A DNA stretch of 64,000 bases from contig CM067359.1 of NCBI GenBank assembly GCA_034401795.1, positions 141,291,278 through 141,355,277 of the forward strand. The letters are read 5' to 3'. Each line of letters opens with the position of its first letter. The first letter of the stretch is position 1. A program made the translations under genes and the position numbers. This stretch comes from Chaetoderma sp. LZ-2023a (lineage: Eukaryota; Mollusca; Caudofoveata; Chaetodermatida; Chaetodermatidae). The notes beneath the pieces were generated by a model. It had not been told where the DNA came from, did no database searches, and saw only the letters and a list, made by a program, of their open reading frames with translations. Of this stretch, positions 51,000-61,750 are shown one piece after another.

Positions 51000-51290
51000 T
51001 GCAGCTTGGGACCCCCCAAATGTAGTAGCATGGGACCCCTGAAAATCTTGTATGATTGTTAAATACTAAGTTGTTTTATAGACTTTTACCAAAAATCCTA
51101 CAAAATCTAGCATGAGACCACCATAATTCATAATTGTGAGTTCATGGTACGCTCTAATTTCAGCATCGATGAGAAATACTGCTTGGGAATACCAGATTTC
51201 AGTTTTGGGACTCCCTGAGTTGAGCTCAGCCCCCCCCCCCCCTCCCAGATTTCATGGGTCAAGGGCCCTGGGATCTCCAAAATTTAGGTG
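51000..51290. other. GGGACCCC-rich intronic stretch
   Basis: Several TGGGACCCC/GGGACTCCC motifs and a C run at 51231-51242. A similar GGGGTCCCA cluster lies at 59885-59985 in the DIRS 2 insertion. Confidence 0.5.
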
Positions 51291-51721
51291 TCACTGCATG
51301 CATCCTCGATTTTTTTTTGTCAGTAACCGTATTCTCAAGGGTTTTTCACATATAGTCACAAACCTTGGTATACGAATGCATCATAGCCTCTGAAGGTGTG
51401 TCATGTTCCAAAAGTAAGTCGGTATGACCTACTTTCCACGGTTCACTGAACATCAGAGATTATTCTTGTCGGTGCTGTTTTAGAGTTTTTTAAGACAATT
51501 TCTGTCTAGGCTTGAATTCAAGTTTTCTATCATTTACTCAATCTTGAATTGGTGTATGTATGCATTCTACTTACAGCGAAATGTGGGCCTATCCTTTATG
51601 ATACACTGCATTACTAAACCTAGTTTTTTGTGTGGGACAGGAGGGAATTGTTGTGGGTGGTGAGGCGATTGGGAACCTCATTGGTCGTAGGACGGTTGCG
51701 AACCTCAACCATGTAAGATGT

Positions 51722-51800
51722 TAACTTAGCCAGTCATTCCAGTGATAAATATTAAAAAATAGTCTTCCCTGAGAAGACTATTTTTGAAATTTTATTAATG
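51722..51800. repeat. Hairpin MITE B, partial
   Basis: AGCCAGTCATTCCAGTGATA and AGTCTTCCCTGAGAAGACT; only the centre-right part remains. Confidence 0.6.
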
Positions 51801-52675
51801 TAAAATTTTCTTGACTAAATTTGAGGGTTATGGGTTGAAGCAGTGTGAAAATTAAAGAGTGATTTTCATCAATTCAAATTTTTTCATGCTTTTATAGTTG
51901 CTTTATCTCATTACTGAATTACTGAAAGCCTTCAAAATTACTGAAAATCCATTACTGAAAGACATTGTGAAATTACTGAAAATCATGGTTTTTGCAATGG
52001 AAATTTACTGATTAAACATATAGAGGTAACCATCCCTGGGATACACAATTTCCTTGAAATGTGTCCATAAATGAACAATTTACCAGTAGACAAGACTTCT
52101 TTAAAATGCCTAGTCTGTGTGGAGTTTTTCAAAATTAGTCTTAAATGCTTGAAATTTGACTGGACCTGGGTGTTGGTGTGCTAGCTGCCTTATCGTAAAG
52201 TTATTTTCGAAATAATATATTCAACAGTTATTTTTAATTAAGTTATTTTTGTTCTTTGAAATTAAGGTTTAAAATGTGCATATACAATTGAGGGATATGA
52301 TCTATCACTTGAGTCTCTAACGTCATAATAAAGTGCATGAGTTGCAACAGTAGCTGATTTCACAAGCAAAATGACGTACATGAAGGTCCATCATGAACAT
52401 GTCTGAATTGGTAAATTTACAATTTAATAAATATTCTATCAACTATTTTGAAAGAAATTTGACTGAGAGCTTTTGCATAGCAGACTTATGTATGTATAAG
52501 TACCTAGAAATTTAGATTATTTGAATTCAAGCTTTAGTCATTTAACACTTGTATCAGCCAAAAGCGGCTTCTGCAGTTGTCTTGAGAAGTGGTTAATGTT
52601 TCAAATTCATTTCAGTATTGGCCCTTTAATGATCAAGATTTGTCAAGAAAATTAAAACCTTTTAAATTTTTTTAA

Positions 52676-52810
52676 ATTTCTATTTGCAGGCTAAGAGAAG
52701 ACTATTTTTGAAACTTTACCAGTGGAATGGCTGGCTCTATAACCGAGTCAGTCATTCCAGTGGTGAAATTAAAAAAATAGTGTTCTTTGCCTGCAAATGG
52801 CCATTCCTCA
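52676..52810. repeat. Hairpin MITE B
   Basis: Stem AAGACTATTTTTGAAACTTT / complement, loop CTCTATAACCGAG. Flanking CTGCAGTTGTCTTGAG (52575) and CTCAAGACCACTGCGG (52808) extend the inverted symmetry outward. Confidence 0.88.
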
Positions 52811-52896
52811 AGACCACTGCGGAGAGAGTTGGTGCTGACTTGACCTTTAAAGGGGTAACCCATACATTTTTTCAAGAAAATTTTGATTCTCGAAGA

Positions 52897-53056
52897 AAAT
52901 TTCCATTTGCAGCCCAAGAGAAGACAGTTCTAAAAATTTACCACTGGAATGACTGGCTCGGTTAGCGAGCCGGTCATGCCTGGCTCGGTTAGCGAACCGA
53001 TCATTCCAGTGTTAAATTTTCAAAAATAGTCTTCTTGGTCAACAAATGGACATTTC
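52897..53056. repeat. Hairpin MITE B with duplicated loop
   Basis: The loop segment TGGCTCGGTTAGCGAGCC is followed by a second TGGCTCGGTTAGCGAACC, so the centre is duplicated. It ends only 80 bp before GMPS exon 3. Confidence 0.88.
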
Positions 53057-53136
53057 TCAAGACCACTGCAGAAGCCGTTTTTGGCTGGTAATGAGTGTTA
53101 AAGGATTAGTAACATCAATTGTTCATTTCTCAATAG

Positions 53137-53228
53137 GTGATTGATCGTAAAGTCAGAGAATTGAACGTAGAATCTGAACTTCAGCCACTTGATACACCTG
53201 CATTTGTTATTAAAGAAAAACATTACAA
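53137..53228 (+). CDS. GMPS: GMP synthetase exon 3
   Basis: Acceptor CATTTCTCAATAG, donor TACAA|GTAAGT, 92 bp. Codes [20 protein letters not shown] then [11 protein letters not shown], the direct continuation of exon 2 in the glutaminase domain (animal enzymes have VIDRxVREL and TPAxxIKE here). Ends in phase 2. The next exon is expected to begin with the IIISGG block; it is not before 64000, because DIRS 2 occupies the rest of the window. Confidence 0.93.
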
Positions 53229-53757
53229 GTAAGTACATGTATGGAATATCATCTGGTAGCACTGCACATTATTGGACATCATAATCTGGCAACACTGTAC
53301 ACATCAGTCATGTCAGTTGTCAACAATGTGCATATTACATCATAATATTATCAGACAATCATATATCTGGCCTATAGTAATCAAAGTTGGTGGTGACATA
53401 CATTGTAACAAGCGCAGTGATTGGAATAGTTCTGATTTGGCTACGAGATGTGGTTGGTTAATTATCTATTGCTGAATATATATATATATATATAGGTTGG
53501 AGCCGTTGTGTTAGGATTTTGGTTCAGGGAAATCATAGATTGATTAAGGTTAATCTTCCCTGAAAAAAATTAGATTTTTGTCAAAATTTTCTTATCCATG
53601 CCAGATTTCACAGAACATGTGGATACATACAGTAAAAGGGGGTGGGGTGGGGAGGGCGTATTGGGGCGGGGTGGAGGCACAATATCATGATTTCATATTG
53701 ACCCTTTGCTGGTCAAGCCGGCCAAAACTGGCCTCTGTAGTGATCTTAAGGAATGTC
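53229..53757. other. Start of GMPS intron 3
   Basis: Noncoding; TA run at 53476-53494, G-rich patch 53638-53675, and a flank of MITE B type (GGCCTCTGTAGTGATCTTAA) just before the DIRS 2 end. Confidence 0.6.
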
Positions 53758-53915
53758 CTCCTTCGATCAATACTCACCATTATATTACTTCGGATACATG
53801 CTATCCTGGATAGCTGGCCCTAGGACTATAGACTTAGTCAGTTTTACCGGGTACTCGGCTCCCAACTGCAGAGTACCCGTTTGCCATGAAGCTCATTCTA
53901 GTTTACATAGCAACA
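53758..53915 (+). repeat. Left inverted terminal repeat of DIRS 2
   Basis: CTCCTTCGATCAATACTCAC at the tip, then CGGATACATGCTATCCTGGA (53791) and GGGTACTCGGCTCCCAACT. The right copy has the same blocks in reverse order and complement. Confidence 0.85.
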
Positions 53916-54790
53916 AGAGCTACATGCTTTTTGTGCAATTGGAGTCTTAAAGTTTTCTAAGTCTTTTTGTGTGAAAATTGTGATAGCTTTGTGCGCTCTC
54001 TAAGGATTATTTTGGATTACCATGGAAGGAGCCGATGATAACCAGGTCGTATATATCCATGTTATTCTATAGTTAAAAGACTTAGGTCGTCAAAATTTCG
54101 TCTGTGTCGCATGTTCCAATTTCTGACCCCGGATCTGGGATGTGTGTTGACAACGAAATATGCCAGATTGATCGCCTTCCTTTAACCCCAACAGGCGATC
54201 GGCAGATATGAAATAAGGAGTTGGCTTTACGGTGTTTAAACACGAAAATCGGCTGATGTCGTAAGATCCGAGCGGGTGACGTCACACCCGTGTTGTCTCA
54301 GATTTTTATGTGAAGAAAATGTTTCATTAATTCGCGCATCTTATTCTGGGTGCTGCGTACTTTATCGGTATCAGAAAAACTGGAATTATCAAGTCTTGCG
54401 TGATATCACGATCTGTTTGCAATGATCGGTGGTTTCAAAATTCTTGATTTAGATGTGTGGTCTGCGGTTTTACCGTGTGCTACAGCACTTTATTTACATT
54501 TTGTAGTTTCTTCACATATCGTTTTGGCCTTCGTTAGGAATATAATTTATATTGATTAGTAAATATACCCTGGATGCTATGTGATATGGTTCCTGGTTCC
54601 GTTATACATCCTTGAGGATCAGTTTATGGGTGTATTTTGCTGGCTTCATTCTTGTCGTCATAATCAATGCAATCTTTGCTGTAATGGTGCGGGAGGGATT
54701 AACATTTAATTTATGATCAAATTATTTGAAAATTATTTGTCTGCCTTCCATTCCTGTTTCGTTCTGCTTGCTTATTGTAGGTTTGTGCTT
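53916..54790. other. DIRS 2 5' noncoding region
   Basis: No ORF recognised. Presumably leader and promoter of the element. Confidence 0.5.
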
Positions 54791-54799
54791 ATTTATAGG

Positions 54800-57143
54800 C
54801 CAAGCCAGCCCCGCCATCATGTGATGAGTGCCATAAGTTCGTGAGGGTTCTGTTCAAGGACCATGTCTGCTTTCGTTGTACGAGTTGTAATCTTGATAGT
54901 AGGTGTAACATTTGTGCAGTGTGGTCGTCCGACATGATGGTCAAGTTCCTTGCCCAGAAGGACTTGGCAGGGTCTGACGCAGGGTCAGGCGGTCCGAAAG
55001 CAAATCGTGGAGCATCCGTTTCGGCCCTTGGGGGTGCTCCACGTTGCGGAGATGGCACTGCCGGCGTGGTTTGGTCCTGCTATGCAAGGCTTCTTCCATA
55101 GCGTTCTGCCTACGCTGGTGTCGTCCCTGCTTCCGAAAGTTGTAGGGCAGTCTCTTCCCGTGCTTGGTACGGACCCTGTCCTTGGACAGGGTTCTGGACT
55201 GGCCACCGAGGGAGCCGTCTCGTACGGCTCCCTGGCAATCCCGTCGGGCTCTGGCCTGATGTGTTCTATCTCTCTGCGGACACCTCTAGGTGGTCCAGTA
55301 GGTGGACGGCTCCACGGTTTCCTCGTCTAGTGACGACTTGTCAGGGTCTGAAGCCGAGGAGGAGAGATTGCTGCGGCCTAAGATGCCGCGGGTGGAGAGC
55401 ACGGAGGTTGATTCCATCCTGGACGGAACCGCCCTCCATCTGTCGGGCTTGGCGCAAGGCAGGGCAGCGGCTCCGCCTGTGATTGAGGCCACTCGGGTAC
55501 CGGGCACCGGTCCCGTGATGGTTGGTTTGCTGCCAACCGACACAGTGACGGGTGTGGCTTGCCAGGCGTGGTACTCGCCTATCTCGCCTGGTCAGGCATG
55601 GGGTGCCGTTGGCGCCCGTGTTTGGCCACAGTGTCTCAACTGTTATGGGTCCGCACGGTTTTCCGTGTGGACCTACTCTATGGACTGTTGTTTTTCATGG
55701 GGTGGCGGGGGAACCGTACGGTACCAGAGTTCCTGGCGTATCAGCAATGGCTCCTAGCCGGGAGGCCGTTGCTGGTAGGGCCGTGAACATGTCAACGGGT
55801 GACGTGTTCACGGGAGTGTCCTCTTCAGAGGCAGACTGGTCGGAGGCTCTGGCTTGGCAGCCAGGGTAGACCCGTCTGTGGTTTCGACCATGGCCGAAGA
55901 GGATGCACCCCGTCCATTGGTGGCATCGATTAGGACGGGGATCTTGCCCGCAGCCTGGATCCAGTCTATTGGACTGGAATCAAGGTTTATGGAGTTATTG
56001 GATGCTATTTATAGCAAACAACTCATGACCAAGGGCCAGCTTCCTGCGGCCTCCAGGGAGGTGCGGGCGAGGTGTCGTATCCCACCGAGGGGGAATATGA
56101 CAGATATGGTGTTGTCCCAGCGGTCACCGAGGATGATCGGTGGGTCTCCAGAGTACTGGAGCGGGTGGCCCCGCCCCGGCGCTGGTGGACAAGTCTCAGG
56201 TACACCATGACGAAGTCGTGTCCCTATGCGATGAGGGGTTGAGGGCAGCAATGAGTGCTGTCAATCATTCTTATCGCCTTCTTCAGTCGGTGTGGGCTGA
56301 AAACGGGGTGGGGCAGGCCACCCTGTGCCACCTTTGGCGCTTTCATGTGTCAATGGCGGCCTGGTGCTGTCTATGGACGCATTGGCAAGGGTGCAAGCGC
56401 AAGTGATGAAGTCTAGGAGGCAGATGGTCCTTGACCATATGTGTCCAGCTGCTGCTGTTAGGGAGCGTCTTCTTGGGATGCCCCTTACTGGCCCTAGCAT
56501 CTTTGGTGGCCAAGCGCGGGCCATCTTAGAAGACACTGCCAGCATCGCACAGAATTGGTTGGCTGTTAATCTACAGCTAGAGCTTGTGCATCAGGTGCAC
56601 GCACTATGGGCTGTAGCTAAGCCGCTTAACGGGCAACCTTCTAAGAAGCAGAAAAAGCACAAAAGCAAGGCGAAAGCTAAGCCTAGTGGTGCTTCTGTTT
56701 CTACTGGGTTTTCTCAGCCGCCTCCGGCGAAGAAGGCCAAGAAGGTTGTGGAGGCCCCTACCCTCCCCAATGTTGCTCCTGATCGCCCGAGAGGCGGGAA
56801 GGGGAAGGGTAAGTCCTCTAAGGGCGGAAAGCAGGGAGCGGATCGTACTTGTTGGTACAAGGGCTTCCTTCATATCTGCCTGGACCGCACCTGTGCGACA
56901 GGAACAGCGGTGCCAGTTAGACCGGCCAAGCCTAGACCAAAATGGTTCTCACTCTGTCTCTCGTCAAGAGGGGGGCGGGGGGGAGCGGATCGCGAGCTAG
57001 ACACCCGCATTAGGCGTCAATGCGTCTATAGTGCATGGAAGGCTCATGCGTGTCGTCACAATGCGTCTATAGTGCATGGAAAGCTCATGCGTGTCGTCGA
57101 AGCTTGGCGAGGTGTGACGTCAGACAGTCTGGTCCTGGGATAG
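54800..57143 (+). pseudogene. DIRS 2 Gag-like ORF1
   Basis: Begins with a Cys cluster, CDECHKFVRVLFKDHVCFRC then TSCNLDSRCNICAVW, of the same spacing as DIRS 1. Later pieces in three frames carry LPAWFGPAMQGFFHSVLPTL (54950 frame), SSSSDDLSGSEAEEERLLRP (55302 frame), SIRTGILPAAWIQSIGLESR (55854 frame), and finally ARVQAQVMKSRRQMVLDHMC and the basic KKQKKHKSKAKAKPSG tail (56325 frame). Frameshifts near 54950, 55310, 55650, 56130 and 56330. The 3' end has a 41-bp duplication. Confidence 0.7.
57019..57100. repeat. 41-bp tandem duplication in Gag
   Basis: AATGCGTCTATAGTGCATGG begins at 57019 and again at 57060, with one difference over 41 bp. It is not a multiple of three, so it shifts the frame. 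Confidence 0.92.
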
Positions 57144-57158
57144 TTATCCCAGGGATAC

Positions 57159-58200
57159 ATGCCGGAGTGGTGGGACTTTCCACCACAGAATGTGTCTTTG
57201 GCACCTGTCTGGACACCCGTACCAAGGGAACCAGACAAGTTAGAAGCCATTCAAAACGAAGTGTCAGATTTGCTTCTGAAGGGAGCAATAAAACCAGCAA
57301 ATCAGAACACTCCAGGCTTCTATTCAAATATGTTCCTTGTTCCCAAGAGCACAGGGGGATGGAGACCCGTACTCAATCTCAGGCCATTAAATTGGTTTAT
57401 CCATACACCTCGGTTCCAGATGGAAACGCCGAGGTCGGTAATGGCAGGATTGAGGAAGGGAATGTGGTGCGTGTCGATCGATCTGAAAGATGCATATTTC
57501 CACATTCCAATGAACAGGAGTTGTCACAGGTTTCTGAGATTTCCGTTTCAGAATCAAGTATGGGAGTTTATTGTCCTCCCATTTGGCCTGTCGACAGCTC
57601 CAAGGGTTTTCACAAGAGTGGTCCTTGCGGTAACAGCGTTTCTCAGAAAAGAGAACGTTGCGCTACACACCTACATAGACGATTGGCTGATCAAGGCAGA
57701 CACGGCAGCCAGGTTAGAGGTGGATACTGCTCTGACTCTGAAGTTACTTTCAGATCTAGGCTGGATGGTCAACAAGGAGAAATCCGAGTTGACACCCACT
57801 CAACATTTCGTTTATTTAGGGATGCGATTCGATCTCGAGGAGGACAGGGTTTACCCGTCAGAGCCCAGAGTGGTCTCTCTGTTAGCCATCCTCAAGAGTT
57901 TCGAGTGGGAAACCACATTCAAGGCGAGGCGGTTCCTTCAGATGCTGGGCATGATGGTCTCCATGGAGCAGGTTATCCCGTACGATGCTCTAATGCGAAG
58001 GCCTATCCAGTTGTATCTGATGTCTCTGTGGAAACAGAGAACAGAACCCCTGTCAAAACTGGTGCCAGTTTTGGAACCAATAATGTCGCATCTTGTATGG
58101 TGGAAAAAGCGTCAGAATCTCCTAGATGGGGTTTCGCTGCACCTACCCCACCCCCACCTGTCCGTGTACATGGATGCATCGCTGGAGGGGTGGGGGGGCC
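57159..58200 (+). CDS. DIRS 2 reverse transcriptase
   Basis: Open frame with MPEWWDFPPQNVSLAPVWTP, NTPGFYSNMFLVPKSTGGWR, VSIDLKDAYFHIPMN, VLPFGLSTAPRVFTR and the catalytic YIDDWLIKAD, then MLGMMVSMEQVIPYDALMRR. The RT domain is intact. It continues into RNase H (VYMDASLEGWGG) and loses the frame in the G run at 58189-58198. Confidence 0.93.
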
Positions 58201-58411
58201 TGCCTGGGAGAACACCAGGTCTCGGGCACATGGACTCTCCAGGAGAGCCAGCTGCATATCAATCTGTTGGAAATGATGGCAGTGGAACTGGTGTTGGAAG
58301 AGTTTCTTCCAATGATCAGGGGCAAGGTGATATTGATACGGTCGGACAATTCGACGGTAGTATCATACATAAATCGCCACCGCGGGACCAAGTCACCCAG
58401 ACTGTATCAAA
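58141..58411 (+). pseudogene. DIRS 2 RNase H, frame lost in a G run
   Basis: First Asp in MDASLEGWGG is in the RT frame; QLHINLLEMMAVELVLEEFL and ILIRSDNSTVVSYINRHRGT are one frame over. A single-base change in the poly-G at 58189-58198 explains the break. Confidence 0.85.
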
Positions 58412-59017
58412 GTGTGGCACTTGATTCAATGGTGCAGGAATTACTCGGTTGTTTTGAAAGCAGCTCACATTCCTGGGCGATTGAACATTCTGGCGGATGC
58501 TTTGTCTCGCAGACAGAGAATTCTGCCAACAGAATGGTCCCTCAACCCTCCAGTTCTACGAAGGATCTTCGAGCATTGGGTCAAACCCAACGTGGACTTG
58601 TTCGCCACACGGGAAAATGCTCAAATCATGACTTATGTCTCGCCGATTCCAGATCCAAATGCCGTCGATACAGACGCTCTGGCGATAAGCTGGAGGGGGA
58701 TGCACGCTTACGCGTACCCACCCACCATTCTTCTGCCAAAGGTATTGGTGAAGATCAGAGAGGAACCGTGCCTGGTCCTGCTAATAGCGCCGTTTTGGCC
58801 CACCAGGGCGTGGTTCACGGATCTTCTAGATCTGCTGGTGGAAAACCCAGTGCAGTTACCCGAGATTCCGAACATAATCTCCCAGGCCAAGGGACGCTTC
58901 CTACACGAGCGTCCCGAAATGTTCAAATTGACTGCATGGATGTTATCAAACAACGTTCCACGTCGGAAGGCTTTTCTCGACAAGCTGCTGATTTCATCGC
59001 GGCGGCGAGGAGGTTAA
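58412..59017 (+). pseudogene. DIRS 2 link region after RNase H
   Basis: Frame with MWHLIQWCRNYSVVLKAAHI, GRLNILADALSRRQ, NVDLFATRENAQ, MHAYAYPPTILLPKVL and LLIAPFWPTRAWFTDLLDLL. Same blocks as DIRS 1. It lies in a third frame, so another indel separates it from RNase H and from the recombinase. Confidence 0.85.
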
Positions 59018-59884
59018 CCTTCAAGTCATATAACAACAAGGTTAACAGATTTGCAGACTGGTGTGAAGAAAAGGGTATTGATACCTTTCAATCCACTATT
59101 CAGCAAATAGCAGACTTTCTCTGTGAGCTGTTCTTTTCAGGACTAGCTCCCGTCACAATTGCTGGATACAAGTCAGCTTTGGCATCAGTTATCCCTTGTC
59201 TAGCCAACAGGGATAGTCCAGAGGTGGCCCAGTTAAATGTGATGGTGAAGGGAATGAGCAATCTCCGACCGAGACAACCGGTAGTCATTCCAGCCTGGAG
59301 TCTATCTTTAGTGCTTAATGTACTGGCCAAGCACCCTTTCGAACCGTTGCGTTCGGCTAGTCTAAAGCATTTGACTCTAAAGGCGGTCTTTCTATTGGCA
59401 ACTTCCTCGGCTAGAAGGCGCAGTGAGATCCATGCACTTTCAGCAGAAAGGGAACGATTTATTGTCTTCGGAGAGGGTCTGCGTCTACTGCCAAGAGCAG
59501 AGTTTATGGCAAAGAATCAATCTTTGAGATATCCCGGCAAACCATTCATTATACCGAAACTAACTAGGTTTGATCGTAATGCCAGTGTCTGATGCCCAGT
59601 CCATGCTTTGATTAAGTACAACAGATGGACAGACTCATTACGGTCGAATGATAGACATCTTATGATCATGTCGATAGTCACTTACAGGACTGGCGGTATG
59701 ATCAGCGAACGAAAAGAAGAAGAAGATAGACATCTGTGGATCTGCCATAAGAAGCCATATGGCACCGCATCCATTGATTCTATCTCTCGCTGGGTAGTCG
59801 AATGCATTCAGACTACCCATGAGATTGCGACTGGACACCAGGTGCAATGCGTAAAGGCACACAATGTTAGAGGAATATCTGATT
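58960..59884 (+). pseudogene. DIRS 2 tyrosine recombinase, 5' part
   Basis: Core-binding domain FIAAARRLTFKSYNNKVNRF, ADWCEEKGID and FSGLAPVTIAGYKSALASVI; catalytic domain with FLLATSSARRRSEIHALSAE (first catalytic Arg). After a TGA at about 59590 the same frame continues CPVHALIKYNRWTD, then a 75-bp SINE insertion, then ISRWVVECIQTTHE and VKAHNVRGIS with the His-x-x-Arg block. The frame ends at about 59882; the catalytic Tyr is 3.2 kb downstream at 63128-63299. Confidence 0.85.
59650..59735 (+). repeat. 5'-truncated (GAA)-tailed SINE with 11-bp target duplication
   Basis: GATAGACATCT at 59650-59660 and 59725-59735 flanks 64 bp that match the 3' end of the SINE at 28267-28505, ending CAGCGAACGAAAAGAAGAAG. 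It disrupts the recombinase frame. Confidence 0.9.
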
Positions 59885-60000
59885 TTTGCGGCTCCCAAGG
59901 ACCCCACACTCAGCTTTGGGGGTCCCACTGTAAAAGTGTGGGGGGGGGGGGTCCCATGGGGTCCTCATCTGAAATATGGGGGTCCCATGTTTTTTTCTTA
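59885..60000. repeat. GGGGTCCCA cluster
   Basis: Four GGGGTCCCA/GGGGTCC motifs in 100 bp and a G run at 59939-59950. It marks the left part of the insertion that splits the recombinase. Confidence 0.6.
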
Positions 60001-60094
60001 AAATAAACACAACACATTGATCTAATTATAAAGTACTTTATTTTACATGTTGAAAGCACTAGTTATGACATTGTGTAAGTACTGTCAATGTATA

Positions 60095-61750
60095 CACCTG
60101 TGCAAAAGTTAAGCACCACCCTATTTTTACGCACATGCGAGGGTATATTCATGTGCTATGAAGAAAGCAATAGCATAAACATTTATGTACCCATCCATCT
60201 TAGTGCAAGAGGTAATAATGCAACTAGAGGAATGCTGATTATGATGGTGGGGAAACACTGTATGTTTTTGTTTGAACTTGAAAACGAGGCCTGAATATGG
60301 TTACGTTGACACAACTGACAACTATTGCCCTACAGTTGACACACGTGGCTAGATTGTCATTAATGGTGTCTGAAAACGAAGTTTAACATCTGTGCACGAG
60401 TTTGAGACTGTCATTATTAATACCGGGTATATCCACCTTGTGCCTGGATGACGGCCTGGACACGACGTCTCATGCTGGTCACCAACCGACTGATACGCCA
60501 TTGTGGTATTCGTTGCCATTCAAGATGGAGTGCGTCTGTTAATTCCTGTAGGTTCTGCACAGGAGGATCCCTCCTTCTCACCATGTTTCCCAGAATGTCC
60601 CAGATATGCTCAATAGGGTTCCTGTCAGGGCTCCTTGCTGGCCATGGTAGGGTTTCGATGGCATTCTGGCGGAGGTATTCATGCACAGCTCTAGCACGAT
60701 GTGGTCGGGCGTTGTCATCCATGAATATAGGGTGGGTTCCAGGTGCATGATTTACAAACCGAGGGACCACAACTCTATCCAGTATGGAATCTTGATATCT
60801 TTGTCCATTTAGTGTTCCAGGTACAGTCAACAGATCCAGCTTACAATCAAATGAGATGCACCTCCATATCATAACGGAACCTCCACCAAATGGAACTTCT
60901 TCCATGATGTTACGTTGGTCGTACGCCGTGCGTCTGGACCTCCATACACGAGTTCGACCATCTGTGGCATGAAGCAGGAACCGACTTTCATCGGACCAGT
61001 GTACCCGTCTCCAGGATCTCATGTTCCAGTGTCTTCTTTCGTTGCACCACCTCAGATGCTCCTCTTTGTGGTGTGCAGTGAGGAGAGGACGTCTGACAGG
61101 TCTCCTAGCTTTCATGCCAGCAGCATACAGTCTCCTTTTGACGGTAGACATTGACACTCTATTGCGCGTTTCCCATTGCTGGCTGAGCACTCTGCTGTTG
61201 GTGAATGGAGATCTCCTAACAAGGCGTACTAGGGCTCGATCATCACGGGCAGTAGTCTTCTTCGGTCTTCCAGATCTAGGCCTGTCCTTCACCTCATTAG
61301 TTTGCCCATGTTTTGCAATCAAACGACTGATTACAGTATGGTTAATGTTCAGCTGTCTGCCAATCTCTCTGCATAACATACCAGTGGTATGCATGCCTAT
61401 GATTTGCCATTTCACACGATCACTTAACCTTCGTCTTGCCATAGCGGTTCACAATCAAGAGCTAATTCTCTCTGTACAAATAAACCACGGTCATGAACAC
61501 AAAATTCCTAATCTTGTCGCCTAAATCTGTATGTAATGTTCTACACCTCAAACTGGACTTTTACATAACTGAACACGTGTGCTGTTTCCCGCCACGCACG
61601 GACATCAAGCGGCGTGAAGTCATGCATGCATGTGCATTTCGTACTTGGAATTATGTCAGCTAACGCCGGAAAAAAAGTATGGCAGCCTAGTTGTACCATC
61701 ATGTTTCTACATTCTATTGTTTTTGCTGGTGCTTAACTTTTGCACAGGTG
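60095..61750 (-). mobile_element. Tc1/mariner element, copy 2
   Basis: 1656 bp, ends CACCTGTGCAAAAGTTAAGC and complement, TA on both sides. Nearly identical to copy 1 at 18445-20101, which points to recent activity. Confidence 0.95.
60417..61442 (-). CDS. Tc1 transposase, full-length
   Basis: An uninterrupted 341-residue frame, the usual Tc1 length. N-terminal paired-type helix-turn-helix (MARRRLSDRVKWQIIGMHTT), GRPKKTT hook, then VHWSDESRF, FMDDNARPHRA and SPDRNPIEHIWD with the DD34E catalytic set. Compared with copy 1 it has Trp in place of the stop, but Arg where copy 1 has Gly in MIWGCIS, so activity is uncertain. The enzyme would cut at the TIRs and insert at TA in the nucleus. Confidence 0.95.
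   Translation of the reverse strand: MARRRLSDRVKWQIIGMHTTGMLCREIGRQLNINHTVISRLIAKHGQTNEVKDRPRSGRPKKTTARDDRALVRLVRRSPFTNSRVLSQQWETRNRVSMSTVKRRLYAAGMKARRPVRRPLLTAHHKEEHLRWCNERRHWNMRSWRRVHWSDESRFLLHATDGRTRVWRSRRTAYDQRNIMEEVPFGGGSVMIWRCISFDCKLDLLTVPGTLNGQRYQDSILDRVVVPRFVNHAPGTHPIFMDDNARPHRARAVHEYLRQNAIETLPWPARSPDRNPIEHIWDILGNMVRRRDPPVQNLQELTDALHLEWQRIPQWRISRLVTSMRRRVQAVIQAQGGYTRY

Noticed and set aside
57035-58276. 413-codon ORF overlapping the DIRS 2 RT
   Set aside because: Out-of-frame shadow of the RT, which has all its motifs in the other frame.
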